Of a stretch of DNA of 64,000 nucleotides, positions 55,904-64,000 are shown piece by piece. Source of the stretch: Snodgrassella alvi (GTDB lineage Bacteria; Pseudomonadota; Gammaproteobacteria; Burkholderiales; Neisseriaceae); the NCBI RefSeq assembly GCF_040741455.2, contig NZ_CP160328.2, positions 1,054,001 to 1,118,000 of the forward strand, read 5' to 3'. The translations under genes and the position numbers were made by a program. Every line of letters begins with the position of its first letter. Positions within the stretch are counted from its first letter, which is position 1. Under the pieces are notes generated by a model that ran no database searches, was not told where the DNA came from, and saw nothing but the letters and a program-made list of their open reading frames with translations.

Positions 55904-56764
55904 AATCATTTACCAGCAAAAGCAATCAATCACACTAACAACCAATACTACTCAAAATAAACAATTGAAATTAATATTTTAATTTCAGCAATAATAACGA
56001 CAATCCGAACACATCACGGATAATGGGTTATATAGAGACATTAAATGCCAACGCAAATAACCGTTACCTTGTCCACATGCGAATAGCGGCCGACACACTA
56101 TCGTAGAATTGCTATTAAACATGCCCATATCTTCATCGGCTCATTTCCAGAAAACACAAATAAATATATGCATATTGCAAAATACGTTATTACCAGATGT
56201 CAGGGTACGATATGCCTTAATACTTTATTAACAATAAATATTTTGTCTGAATTGCCCAGAATGTTTCTAAACATCAAACAGGGACACAAACGGAAAATAG
56301 CAGACTGGTAATAGCAATGAGTAAGCGAAAGGCCTCCCAGCCAATGGTCAGTTTAAAAGGTACTCATGGCATTAGAAACAAATATAAACGTTTAATTGAG
56401 TTTTCAAGAACACCTAAGTAGCTATTATTGGAAATAATACATTGAATTTATTCGTTTTTTAAGTGCAAAACAAACAGCCGATGCTGGCGGATAAGTTTTC
56501 GTTTCTGGATATCTGCTCAGTAAATAATCTAACGGTAAATATCTAATTTTTAGTCAGCTCCTTAATTATTGAATATTTATAGCCAAATCATTTCCATACA
56601 CTTTTACTGACATTAATCATACATAAAAGGACATATATAGCGGGGAATTGGCATACTTGAATATTTTGTGCTATGTTAATTGGATTTAGTTGATTAAATA
56701 TTGTTTTTAAAATAATAAATATTCGCACAGACAGCAGTCAGGTCTGTTAACACAGGCCATTAAA
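55904..56764. other. 0.86 kb AT-rich gap
   Basis: No gene that I can support. One 34-codon basic frame at 56317-56421 (+), starting MSKRKASQP, has no RBS and no known relative. Elsewhere stops are dense in all frames. The promoter of the following metallophosphatase should be near the end. Confidence 0.35.
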
Positions 56765-57832
56765 ATGAAGTATTCTGACTTAAGTACCTTTATCCGCCCC
56801 TTACCTAACACCGCGCTGGACGTGATTGGTGATGTTCATGGCGAGTGGGAAGCTTTACAGCAGTTATTACACTTTCTTGGCTACGATGATTACGGTCGCC
56901 ATCAACACGGGCGTAAACTCGTTTTTGTTGGCGATTTGTGCGACCGTGGGCCAAACAGCCCTGCTGTTCTTGACTGGGTGATACAGGCCGCCGCCTCTGA
57001 AAACGCATTTACCATCATCGGTAATCATGAACTCAATTTATTAATTAACGATCCTAAAGACGGAGCTGGCTGGTATTTTGATAATCGGCCACAGGATGAA
57101 GCACGGTTCGCGCCATGGCAGCATTATCCCGCTGCCCAACGCAGGCAATTACAGGAAACCATCGCACAATGGCCATTAATTCTGCAACGGGACGATTTGC
57201 GCATCGTTCACGCTGCGTGGTTGCCGGAAAGTATTGATAAATTACTAGAATGCAGTGAAACTTCACTGGTAAAACAATATCATTACTGGGAAGACCGCTT
57301 TTTAGATGATTTCCGAAATACGCAATGGTACGAACCATACCAGCAGGAGCAGCGGCAATTAAATAAAGACTTGGAAAATGAGCACTATCCGATGACGTTT
57401 CAAGCAGGTACAGCCCATTATGATCTACTACGCAGCTGTCACAATCCAATACGTGCGCTCACCAGCGGCATTCAGGCCATCACACAACAGCCTTTTTATA
57501 TCAACGGCCGCTGGCGCTTCACAGTACGTAAACCGTGGTGGCAGCAGTATACCGACCCTGTGGCGGTAATAATCGGCCATTACTGGCGCAGCTGGTATGG
57601 CACCGGCATAGCCGAACACCGCAAAGAACTGTTTCAGGAGCCTCCAACACACTGGCTGGGGCAGCAACGTCAGGTATTTTGCGTGGATTTTTCCATTGGT
57701 GCACGCTGGCGGGAACGCAAAAAAGCCATTGCTGTGACAGACAGCCAGATGCATCTGGCTGCACTGCGCTGGCCCGAAAATATAATTATGCTGAATAATG
57801 GTAAATATTATCATGGAGAGCGTTACCTCTGA
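56765..57832 (+). CDS. calcineurin-like metallophosphoesterase (PPP-type)
   Basis: 355-residue metallophosphatase with the PPP family motifs: GDVHGEW (about residues 22-28), FVGDLCDRGPNSPAVLDWV (about 56-74) and IIGNHELNLL (about 87-96), supplying the two-metal Asp/His/Asn ligands. A further His lies in VIIGHYWRSWYG (about 270). ApaH and PrpE/PP1-like bacterial enzymes are the nearest well-known relatives, but the C-terminal half does not match diadenosine-tetraphosphatase ApaH, so the substrate (phosphoprotein, nucleotide or RNA cap) is open. An AGG precedes the ATG by eight bases. It is preceded by a long empty region and is probably monocistronic. Confidence 0.85.
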   Translation: MKYSDLSTFIRPLPNTALDVIGDVHGEWEALQQLLHFLGYDDYGRHQHGRKLVFVGDLCDRGPNSPAVLDWVIQAAASENAFTIIGNHELNLLINDPKDGAGWYFDNRPQDEARFAPWQHYPAAQRRQLQETIAQWPLILQRDDLRIVHAAWLPESIDKLLECSETSLVKQYHYWEDRFLDDFRNTQWYEPYQQEQRQLNKDLENEHYPMTFQAGTAHYDLLRSCHNPIRALTSGIQAITQQPFYINGRWRFTVRKPWWQQYTDPVAVIIGHYWRSWYGTGIAEHRKELFQEPPTHWLGQQRQVFCVDFSIGARWRERKKAIAVTDSQMHLAALRWPENIIMLNNGKYYHGERYL

Positions 57833-58059
57833 ATTCTCATGCCAGCAACGCATACAATTTGTTATAATAAAGACTTTTGCAACAAAACCCAGTATGCAAA
57901 AAGGATAAAAATATCCGGCATACGCTATTAAACCCTAAAATAGACAATCCATTCCGGTATGTCACACCGTACCTCCGGTGCGCGCCTGAAGTTGGCCGCA
58001 AGGTAGTGCAGTTCTGCTCAATTACAACATACCGGCGCATATAGTTACACATTATCAGA

Positions 58060-59535
58060 ATGACAGACGCCAATTCCTCTCCCAACCAAGTTAAACGCCA
58101 TCTGAAAACCCGCCATCTGTCAATGATTGCCATTGGCGGCAGTATTGGTACAGGCTTGTTTATGGCCAGTGGCAGTGCGATTCACGATGCCGGCCCTGGT
58201 GGCGCCTTACTGGCGTACATGGCCATCGGAATTATGGTGTATTTTCTCATGACCTCACTAGGCGAAATGGCCACTTACCTGCCTACTTCCGGTTCATTCT
58301 CCACTTATGCAGCCCGCTTTGTTGATCCGTCGCTGGGTTTTGCACTGGGCTGGAATTACTGGTTTAACTGGGTGATTACCGTTGCTGCAGACATCTCCAT
58401 TGCCTCATTGGTGATTACCTACTGGGAACCATTGCGCTTTATGCCGGCATGGAGCTGGAGTTTGCTGTTCTTTGCTCTGGTGTTTCTGCTCAATATACTG
58501 TCTGTACGCGCCTATGGTGAATCTGAATACTGGTTTGCTCTGATTAAAGTAGTCACAGTAATCGTGTTTCTCGGCGTTGGCGTGCTGACCATCTTCGGCA
58601 TTCTTGGCGGTCAATATGTCGGCCTGAGCAACTTCACCATTGGCGATGCACCGATACTCGGACATGGCTGGTCGGGTGGTTTCTTTACCGTACTCGGTGT
58701 ATTCTTGATTGCCGGATTTTCATTTCAGGGCACCGAGCTCATCGGCATTACCGCCGGCGAATCAGAAAACCCGCAGGAAAGCATTCCCAAAGCCATCAAA
58801 CAAGTGTTTTGGCGTATTTTGATTTTCTATATTCTAGCCATGTTAGTAATTGGCCTGCTGATTCCTTATAACAGTGATGCCTTACTCGGTGCTGACGTGG
58901 ATCAGGTTGCCAAATCACCGTTTACACTGGTGTTTGAGCGCGCTGGGCTGGCTTTTGCCGCTGCCGTGATGAATACCGTTATTCTCACTTCCATCCTGTC
59001 TGCCGGTAATTCTGGCCTGTATGCTTCTACCCGTATGCTGTACGCTATGGGTAAAGACGGCATGGCACACCGGCGCTTTTCAGCAGTCAACCAGCGCGGC
59101 GTGCCCGTATTGGCTTTACTGGCTACAGCCGTTGTCGTATTGGCAATTTTTTTGCTGGAAAGTGTGGACGAAGGTGCCTACGAGTACATCGTAGCCGCTT
59201 CTGGTCTGACCGGTTTTATTGCCTGGCTAGGCATAGCCATCAGTCACTACCGTTTCCGCCGCGCCTTTGTACAGCAGGGTAACGACATCAATTCACTGGT
59301 TTATCGCGCTAAATGGTTTCCATTTGGCCCCATTCTGGCGCTATTACTGTGTATTCTGGTGATTATCGGACAAGACAGCCAATTATTACTACATGGTGAT
59401 TTCAAATGGCAGCGTTTTGCTATTACCTATATGGGTCTCCCAGTATTTGCTGCCTTTTACCTGTATCACAAACTTCGCTACCGTACCCGCAAAGTACCAC
59501 TGACACAGGTGAATCTAAGCAAACACCTTGATTAG
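58060..59535 (+). CDS. lysP: lysine-specific-permease-like amino acid transporter (APC family)
   Basis: 491-residue, 12-helix amino acid:H+ symporter of the AAT subfamily. The match to E. coli LysP is strong along its length: RHLSMIAIGGSIGTGLFMASGSAI, YFLMTSLGEMATYLP, GWNYWFNWVITVA, and GFSFQGTELIGITAGESENP. AVMNTVILTSILSAGNSGLYASTRMLY and SGLTGFIAWLGIAISHYRFRR follow. Lysine is therefore the likely substrate, though other cationic amino acids are possible. The upstream 227 bases contain a TATAAT at about 57861 but no recognised lysine riboswitch. It is monocistronic, ahead of a hairpin. Confidence 0.88.
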   Translation: MTDANSSPNQVKRHLKTRHLSMIAIGGSIGTGLFMASGSAIHDAGPGGALLAYMAIGIMVYFLMTSLGEMATYLPTSGSFSTYAARFVDPSLGFALGWNYWFNWVITVAADISIASLVITYWEPLRFMPAWSWSLLFFALVFLLNILSVRAYGESEYWFALIKVVTVIVFLGVGVLTIFGILGGQYVGLSNFTIGDAPILGHGWSGGFFTVLGVFLIAGFSFQGTELIGITAGESENPQESIPKAIKQVFWRILIFYILAMLVIGLLIPYNSDALLGADVDQVAKSPFTLVFERAGLAFAAAVMNTVILTSILSAGNSGLYASTRMLYAMGKDGMAHRRFSAVNQRGVPVLALLATAVVVLAIFLLESVDEGAYEYIVAASGLTGFIAWLGIAISHYRFRRAFVQQGNDINSLVYRAKWFPFGPILALLLCILVIIGQDSQLLLHGDFKWQRFAITYMGLPVFAAFYLYHKLRYRTRKVPLTQVNLSKHLD

Positions 59536-59566
59536 GATTAATTTTCGCCCTAATCATCGTAGCCAC

Positions 59567-59588
59567 AGGCAGCCTCATCTGGCTGCCT
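59567..59588 (+). terminator. hairpin after lysP
   Basis: AGGCAGCC/GGCTGCCT with a 6-base loop, 32 bases after the lysP stop. It lacks a proper T run (ACTGCATTTT follows), so termination may be weak. Confidence 0.5.
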
Positions 59589-59646
59589 ACTGCATTTTCC
59601 GCTAACATAAAGCCTATATCACACCCTAAACAGCTGTTAATCACCT

Positions 59647-61311
59647 ATGCTCACCTATACACCCAGCAAACCCAGCTCACAAAGCATGAATAAAAAGCGT
59701 TCATGGCTTTGGTTGTTACTGGTATTCGTGTGGCTGTGGCCGGGGGTATTGCATCATGATTTATGGACACCAGGTGAACCTTATCTGTTCACCACCGCCA
59801 GCCAGTGGCACAAGGCACACTGGGCAGTTCCTACTATTTTTGGCGAAATAAACTGGGAAGCCTCCCCACTCTACATTTGGTTGTCTGCCCTATGCCAACA
59901 TTTATTTAGCCCCAACCAAATGGACGCCTTTGAAGCCACGCGTCTAACCAATGTCATTTTGATTGTGTGTTCGTTTGCCTGCATCGGCGGTTCCGGACGC
60001 CAGTTTCTTGGCCGTGGCTACGGACGCATCACCATTCTCATATTACTCGGCTGTACCGGCATTCTAATACCAGCTCATTTTATCAACGACAGCATTATCC
60101 TATTTCTTGGTTCTGCCATGTGCTGGTATGGTTTTTCCCTGTCAGATCGTCGCATCATGATGGCCTGCATGATGCTGGGCGGTGGCTGGGCTGTACTGTC
60201 TCTGACCGGCAGCCTATTGTGGCCATTACTGCTGATGCTGGTAGCGTTCAGCTTGCTTTTTTACCCTCAGTGGCGTCGCCGTCGCTATTATCTAGTTTTA
60301 CTGATATCCCTGCTCTGTGCCCTACCTCTAATGATAGTTTGGCCACTTGCTCTGCATCAGACCGCTGCCAATATTTTTAATCTGTGGTGGCAGTATCATG
60401 CTCTCGCCCCTTTTGGTGGTTTTCAACATCAAGAAGTACACTTCTCGCTTGGATACTATTTAAAAAATTTGCTTTGGTTTGCCTTTCCTGCATGGCCTCT
60501 GGCCATCTGGACTGCTACGCGCGGCAAGTTAAAAAAACAGCGCTGGGGCGTGCTTGCTATCGTATGGCTAAGTCTATGCCTACCAGTTTTTGCCTTGCTG
60601 CCGCTGCAATATCAGGATTTATTGGTAATCGTGCTGCCACCTATGGCCTTACTCGGAGCCGCCCAGCTGGATGCACTGCGTCGCGGAGCCATCGCCTTCC
60701 TCAACTGGTTTGGCATCATGGCTTTTGGTTTTCTGGCACTTTTCCTCTGGCTTGGCTTCATCGCCATGAATTATGGCTGGCCGGCCAAACTGGCTGCCCG
60801 TGCCGTTTATTTCAGTCCCTATTACCGCTACGATGTCAATTACTTTCCCTTGATTGTCGCTTGCGTGTTGACACCACTTTGGCTATGGGCCATTACCCGC
60901 CAGCATATCCGTGGCCGACAAGCAGTAACCAACTGGGCAGCCGGAGTTTTATTAGTATGGTCACTGCTATTGACCCTGTTTTTGCCTTGGCTGGATGCGG
61001 CCAAATCGGCACGGCCAGTGGTTCAGCAAATGGAAAACAGCCTGAGCAAACAGCAGTTACAGGCATTCAGCGATCGGCATGCCTGCATCAGTATCAATCA
61101 CGACAATTTCAGTACCCGCATTGCCTGGCAGCAATATAGCTGGATACCCTTGCAGGCAGACAATCCTGAGTGTGAATACCGTTTAGTGACCCGCGACCCC
61201 AAAGCCGAACCTCCGCAACCATGGCACGAAATCTGGTCGGGAGCACGCCCGCGTGAAAAAAACAATATCATTGCCTTGTGGGCCAAAACCACCGCAACCA
61301 AGGAAAAATAA
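59647..61311 (+). CDS. ArnT-like (PMT/GT83) membrane glycosyltransferase
   Basis: 554-residue integral membrane enzyme with about 12 hydrophobic segments and a soluble C-terminal part (about 455-554). [20 protein letters not shown] (about 36-55) matches the DxxE catalytic loop of ArnT/PMT-type glycosyltransferases, with Glu/Asp spaced as in the family. [20 protein letters not shown] resembles the second conserved loop. It would transfer a polyprenyl-linked sugar to a periplasmic acceptor such as lipid A or a protein; the sugar is unknown and no arn operon is nearby. The gene precedes ubiG by two bases, so they are co-transcribed. ATG 59686 is an alternative start. Confidence 0.8.
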   Translation: MLTYTPSKPSSQSMNKKRSWLWLLLVFVWLWPGVLHHDLWTPGEPYLFTTASQWHKAHWAVPTIFGEINWEASPLYIWLSALCQHLFSPNQMDAFEATRLTNVILIVCSFACIGGSGRQFLGRGYGRITILILLGCTGILIPAHFINDSIILFLGSAMCWYGFSLSDRRIMMACMMLGGGWAVLSLTGSLLWPLLLMLVAFSLLFYPQWRRRRYYLVLLISLLCALPLMIVWPLALHQTAANIFNLWWQYHALAPFGGFQHQEVHFSLGYYLKNLLWFAFPAWPLAIWTATRGKLKKQRWGVLAIVWLSLCLPVFALLPLQYQDLLVIVLPPMALLGAAQLDALRRGAIAFLNWFGIMAFGFLALFLWLGFIAMNYGWPAKLAARAVYFSPYYRYDVNYFPLIVACVLTPLWLWAITRQHIRGRQAVTNWAAGVLLVWSLLLTLFLPWLDAAKSARPVVQQMENSLSKQQLQAFSDRHACISINHDNFSTRIAWQQYSWIPLQADNPECEYRLVTRDPKAEPPQPWHEIWSGARPREKNNIIALWAKTTATKEK

Positions 61312-61313
61312 TC

Positions 61314-62063
61314 ATGAATACCCCAACTCAGGAACATACTCATCTTCCGGCTGCCCCAGCTAACGTTGATGCTAGCGAAATCGACAAATTCAGCCAGCTC
61401 GCGCACAAATGGTGGGATAAAAACAGTGAATTCAAACCATTGCACGACATTAATCCCTTACGTCTCGAATTTATCGACCGCTATGCTCGACTGGCCGGCA
61501 AAAAAATTCTGGATGTAGGCTGTGGAGGCGGTATTCTAAGCGAAGCCATGGCCAAAGCAGGCGCCAGCGGCGTGACTGGCATCGATTTAGCCGGAAAATC
61601 GCTCAAAATAGCCCAGTTGCACGCCATGCAGGAGCAAATCAGCAATGTAAGCTACCGTAAAGTCAGTGTAGAAGATTTAGCCGCAGAAATGCCGGCCAGC
61701 TTTGGTGCCGTTACCTGTATGGAAATGCTGGAACACGTTCCTGATCCTGGCAGCGTAGTCAGAGCTTGTGCCGAACTGACGGAACCCGGCGGAGTTGTTT
61801 GTTTCTCCACCATCAATCGCAACACAAAATCCTATTTGCAAGCCATCATTGCCGCCGAATACATTTTACAACTGATGCCCCGCGGCACCCATGATCACCA
61901 CAAATTCATCACACCGGCCGAGCTGGCGCGTCTGTGCCGGCAGGCTGGTCTCGAATGGCTGGGCAGTAGCGGTTTCACATATAATCCGCTAACCAAACAC
62001 TACCATCTTACCGAAAACCTAGACGTCAACTACATGATAGCCTGCCGTCGTCCGGCGAACTAA
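61314..62063 (+). CDS. ubiG: ubiquinone biosynthesis O-methyltransferase
   Basis: Methylates both O positions in ubiquinone synthesis. The 249 residues include [29 protein letters not shown], the typical UbiG N terminus. The SAM site is [29 protein letters not shown] (about 63-91), followed by [13 protein letters not shown] and [22 protein letters not shown]. The start at 61314 has AAGGA upstream and follows the glycosyltransferase stop by two bases. Its neighbours on the opposite strand are the oxygen-independent ubiquinone genes. Confidence 0.96.
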   Translation: MNTPTQEHTHLPAAPANVDASEIDKFSQLAHKWWDKNSEFKPLHDINPLRLEFIDRYARLAGKKILDVGCGGGILSEAMAKAGASGVTGIDLAGKSLKIAQLHAMQEQISNVSYRKVSVEDLAAEMPASFGAVTCMEMLEHVPDPGSVVRACAELTEPGGVVCFSTINRNTKSYLQAIIAAEYILQLMPRGTHDHHKFITPAELARLCRQAGLEWLGSSGFTYNPLTKHYHLTENLDVNYMIACRRPAN

Positions 62064-62085
62064 CCATCTGCTTTAAAACCACAAA

Positions 62086-62108
62086 GCCGGTATCGACATG
62101 ATACCGGC
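62086..62108. terminator. terminator between ubiG and ubiT
   Basis: Perfect stem GCCGGTATC/GATACCGGC with a 5-base loop, between the convergent ubiG and ubiT stops. On the minus strand TTTGTGGTTTT follows, so it serves ubiT better than ubiG. Confidence 0.65.
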
Positions 62109-62143
62109 CACAGAATTATCTTCATTACATCAATAAAACAAAC

Positions 62144-62581
62144 TCATTGCTTTACCAATGATTTCATCATCGGAATAGTCGACCAATCTATACTATCAAG
62201 CAAATTCTTAACAATCAGCCCAAGCTCCGTGTCACCCTCAATTTTTAACCGGCGATTAAAAAACAGCGTATCCGGGTCTTCCTGCCGTAACAACATCTTC
62301 ATAAAATCAGCAGTATTTGCGCTCAGACACAAATCCACGTCAGTACTAACATCCGAGACCATAAACCGCTGCTCCGAAGCACTGAAAAATAGATTTAATC
62401 CCAAGTCAGCCACCTCAACCCGAAATAAACGTCCGGCTAGCAATGACATATCAGCAAGCAAAATTTCTCTTTTTAGCAGCTGATTCAACGTCTGTACCAG
62501 CAACCATGCCGGCGGTTTAGCCGGCAGCCTTTCCACCACATTTTTCAGCAATCCCGGCATTACTCTGTCAGGTATTTGCAT
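62144..62581 (-). CDS. ubiT: anaerobic ubiquinone biosynthesis accessory factor UbiT (SCP2 domain)
   Basis: 145-residue SCP2-like lipid-binding protein that, in E. coli, is needed only for oxygen-independent ubiquinone synthesis. Recognised by ADMSLLAGRLFRVEVADLGLNLFF, DLCLSANTADFMKMLLRQEDPDTLFFNRRLKIEGDTELGLIVKNLLDSIDW, in which the FxRxLxIEGDTELGL...K segment is typical. The start overlaps the end of ubiV by 14 bases. It is the last gene of ubiU-ubiV-ubiT. Confidence 0.88.
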   Translation of the reverse strand: MQIPDRVMPGLLKNVVERLPAKPPAWLLVQTLNQLLKREILLADMSLLAGRLFRVEVADLGLNLFFSASEQRFMVSDVSTDVDLCLSANTADFMKMLLRQEDPDTLFFNRRLKIEGDTELGLIVKNLLDSIDWSTIPMMKSLVKQ

Positions 62582-63491
62582 ACATCACCTCTTTGCATTG
62601 ATTCATTCCTGCCTTACCCTGCCAGTAGCCATCTACCAGCGTACCACCGGCATACCCTTTGAGCTCAGACAAAGCCGTTTCTGTTTCTAGTACACCAGCC
62701 ATCACCTGCTGATGTAGCCGTATCGTATCCACCATATGTTGTGCTTGTGGAGAAAGCCTAAAACGGTTTACCCCGATTGCCTGCAATTGCTGATATTGTG
62801 CCAGTAAAGAATGACAACCAGCAGACATCGTCTGTATACCATTAATCGTCAAAAAAGCCTGCTGCTCACGCGTGAGCAATGGTAAACCGTCTGCATGCTC
62901 CAAGCATTTAAATTCACAACTATCCTTTTTCAGATTGTAATGGCGCGCCGTAAAACAGCGAGAAGAATAGGCCAGCGGCATTCTCCCCCAGCCAAATACC
63001 TCACAGTTTACATCCGGTACCGCCGCAATCATCTGCTCCAGCCGACCGGCTGACAACTCAATTGAAGCCACCCAGCGTTTAGCGCCAAGCGACTGCATCA
63101 ACGCCAGCGTTTGCTCGTTATAAATATTCAATGCCTGTCCGGCGACAAAAGGAATTCCTTTAGCATGCAACAACCGTACAGCAGCAAGGTCATTAGCCTC
63201 TACACAGAAATCTTCCTGCTCCACCAACTTACGCAAACGTTTTAAATCAGACTCACTTTCCAAAAGCACCTGTGAAGACAGCACCACTTCACAGCCACCA
63301 GCCGCCACATCGCGCGCCAAATCAATCCAGTCTGCTACTTTCAACTCCTGCCGGCGCGAGCATACCGTTTCACCCATATAAACCGTGGCTAGCGGTTCAC
63401 CAATCAGCTGCTGATAAAATTCCACAATCTGCTGCTTGTGCCAAAAAAACAAAATCGGCCCTAGAGACAAAGCCAGCTTATCCCGTTGCAT
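62568..63491 (-). CDS. ubiV: ubiquinone biosynthesis protein UbiV (U32 family, oxygen-independent hydroxylation)
   Basis: 307-residue U32-peptidase-like protein; UbiU and UbiV form a 4Fe-4S complex that hydroxylates ubiquinone precursors without oxygen. The chain shows SLGPILFFWHKQQIVEFY and VYMGETVCSRRQEL (first Cys). CEVFGWGRMPLAYSSRCFTARHYNLKKDSCEFKC supplies the further cluster cysteines, and CKEV lies near the C terminus. Start ATG 63491 follows AAGGGG; the GTG one codon earlier is less likely. ubiU ends 16 bases upstream and ubiT starts inside its 3' end, giving a tight three-gene operon. Confidence 0.88.
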   Translation of the reverse strand: MQRDKLALSLGPILFFWHKQQIVEFYQQLIGEPLATVYMGETVCSRRQELKVADWIDLARDVAAGGCEVVLSSQVLLESESDLKRLRKLVEQEDFCVEANDLAAVRLLHAKGIPFVAGQALNIYNEQTLALMQSLGAKRWVASIELSAGRLEQMIAAVPDVNCEVFGWGRMPLAYSSRCFTARHYNLKKDSCEFKCLEHADGLPLLTREQQAFLTINGIQTMSAGCHSLLAQYQQLQAIGVNRFRLSPQAQHMVDTIRLHQQVMAGVLETETALSELKGYAGGTLVDGYWQGKAGMNQCKEVMYANT

Positions 63492-63507
63492 CACTCACAC
63501 CCCTTCA

Positions 63508-64000
63508 TCACTTCCACGGCCGGTTATACGCTCCAAGCGTCACCTGCTGTCCTTCAGAAACCTTAGCCAACGCCTGCTGCCACTGCGGCTGCACCGTAAA
63601 CGATTCAGGACACTGTACCGCCAAATCAAGCGCCTGCCGCAATACCTTCGTTACCTGCGCCGTATATGCCGGACTGCGCTGCCGTCCCTCCACCTTAATC
63701 GCCGCCACACCCATGGCCAACAACTGCGGTAAAATCTCCAGCACATTCAGGCTTGTCGGCTCTTCCAATGCATAATAAGTTTCATCATTTACCTGAAAAC
63801 GCCCTTTGCACAAAGTCGGATAACCAGCTGGCTCGTCTGCTGCATACTGATCAATTAGAATATTATTTAAGCGTGCGTTCATTCTTGCTGCCTGCTGCTC
63901 CCAGCGCACATATTTTGCCGGTGAGCACACCCCAAACGTATTTGGAGATTCACCCGTCACATAACTAGACAGTAAGCAGCGCCCCTCCACCATCACACAT
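63508..64000 (-). CDS. ubiU: ubiquinone biosynthesis protein UbiU (U32 family), N-terminal part beyond the window
   Basis: The C-terminal 163 codons of a U32-family protein; the frame is open to the window edge. The cluster-type cysteines appear in CVMVEGRCLLSSYVTGESPNTFGVCSPAKYV and in LCKGRF. ILIDQYAADEPAGYPTLCKGR and MGVAAIKVEGRQRSPAYTAQVTKVLRQALD are also characteristic of UbiU (formerly YhbU). It is the first gene of the ubiU-ubiV-ubiT unit. Its start, promoter and any Fnr site are outside the window. Confidence 0.88.
   Translation of the reverse strand, partial: CVMVEGRCLLSSYVTGESPNTFGVCSPAKYVRWEQQAARMNARLNNILIDQYAADEPAGYPTLCKGRFQVNDETYYALEEPTSLNVLEILPQLLAMGVAAIKVEGRQRSPAYTAQVTKVLRQALDLAVQCPESFTVQPQWQQALAKVSEGQQVTLGAYNRPWK

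Noticed and set aside
56317-56421. 34-codon basic mini-ORF (MSKRKASQP...)
   Set aside because: No RBS, no known family and no conserved context; mentioned only under the gap.
57960-58059. Possible lysine riboswitch before the LysP-type permease
   Set aside because: There are some G/C-rich complementary bits, but none of the conserved lysine-box core was recognised and the upstream span is short.

Overview
The window is a 64 kb stretch of ordinary chromosome from a betaproteobacterium of the family Neisseriaceae, with moderate GC and AT-rich spacers. The assignment rests on recognisable protein families and on gene orders that I recall from Neisseria: fimV(tspA)-truA-trpF...trpB...trpA-accD, tpiA-secG-tRNA-Leu, acpP-fabF, and a lipoprotein form of DsbC. 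A bee-gut Snodgrassella-like organism would fit, because of the phenolic acid decarboxylase, the AT-rich spacers and the absence of an abundant DNA uptake sequence. The species cannot be fixed from the sequence alone. There is no phage, insertion sequence, CRISPR array or plasmid-type gene.

Layout. 1-3.1 kb: end of yceF, a tetrapyrrole-methylase-family enzyme, tRNA-Pro(CGG) with its own promoter and terminator, and dctA. 3.1-19.9 kb, mostly minus strand: metG; a LOG-family gene overlapping ubiJ; pheA; dapE-argF-bcr; a D-alanine cluster (dadA, a YWTD beta-propeller, alr) with a divergent Lrp-type regulator; a LysR regulator divergent from padC; an ACT protein; tyrA and an exonuclease. 20.1-22.5 kb: dsbC, a DUF488 gene and an empty AT-rich gap. 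22.5-33.6 kb, minus: fimV, truA, trpF, trpB, an MFS carrier, an ACT/UPF0210 pair, trpA, accD. 34-41 kb: yciB-yciI-bolA, two secreted PpiC/SurA-like proteins, a GNAT enzyme, yceI, rlmD, an L,D-transpeptidase and a GIY-YIG protein. 41.3-52.9 kb, minus: dnaE, then gpsA, a ZapB-like coiled coil, zapA and a 6S RNA; acpP-fabF with a terminator-like hairpin between them; an S9 peptidase; tpiA-secG-tRNA-Leu(GAG). 53.4-64 kb: a Pcm-like methyltransferase, chaB, a rhodanese, two apparent gene relics, tRNA-Arg(CCG), a metallophosphatase, a LysP-type permease, an ArnT-like glycosyltransferase, ubiG, and the oxygen-independent ubiquinone genes ubiT, ubiV and ubiU (cut by the window end).

Functional themes are aromatic amino acid synthesis (pheA, tyrA, trpFBA), cell-wall precursor and D-alanine handling (dapE, alr, dadA, L,D-transpeptidase), ubiquinone synthesis with and without oxygen (ubiG, ubiJ, ubiTUV), fatty acid synthesis (accD, acpP, fabF), division and polar assembly (zapA, yciB, fimV), and envelope protein folding (dsbC, the PpiC-like pair, secG). 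I found no clearly new multi-gene system. The observations most worth a second look are the 6S RNA next to zapA, the hairpin between acpP and fabF, the interrupted trp cluster, the propeller gene inside the D-alanine cluster, the padC/LysR pair, and two possible gene relics flanking chaB and a rhodanese gene.
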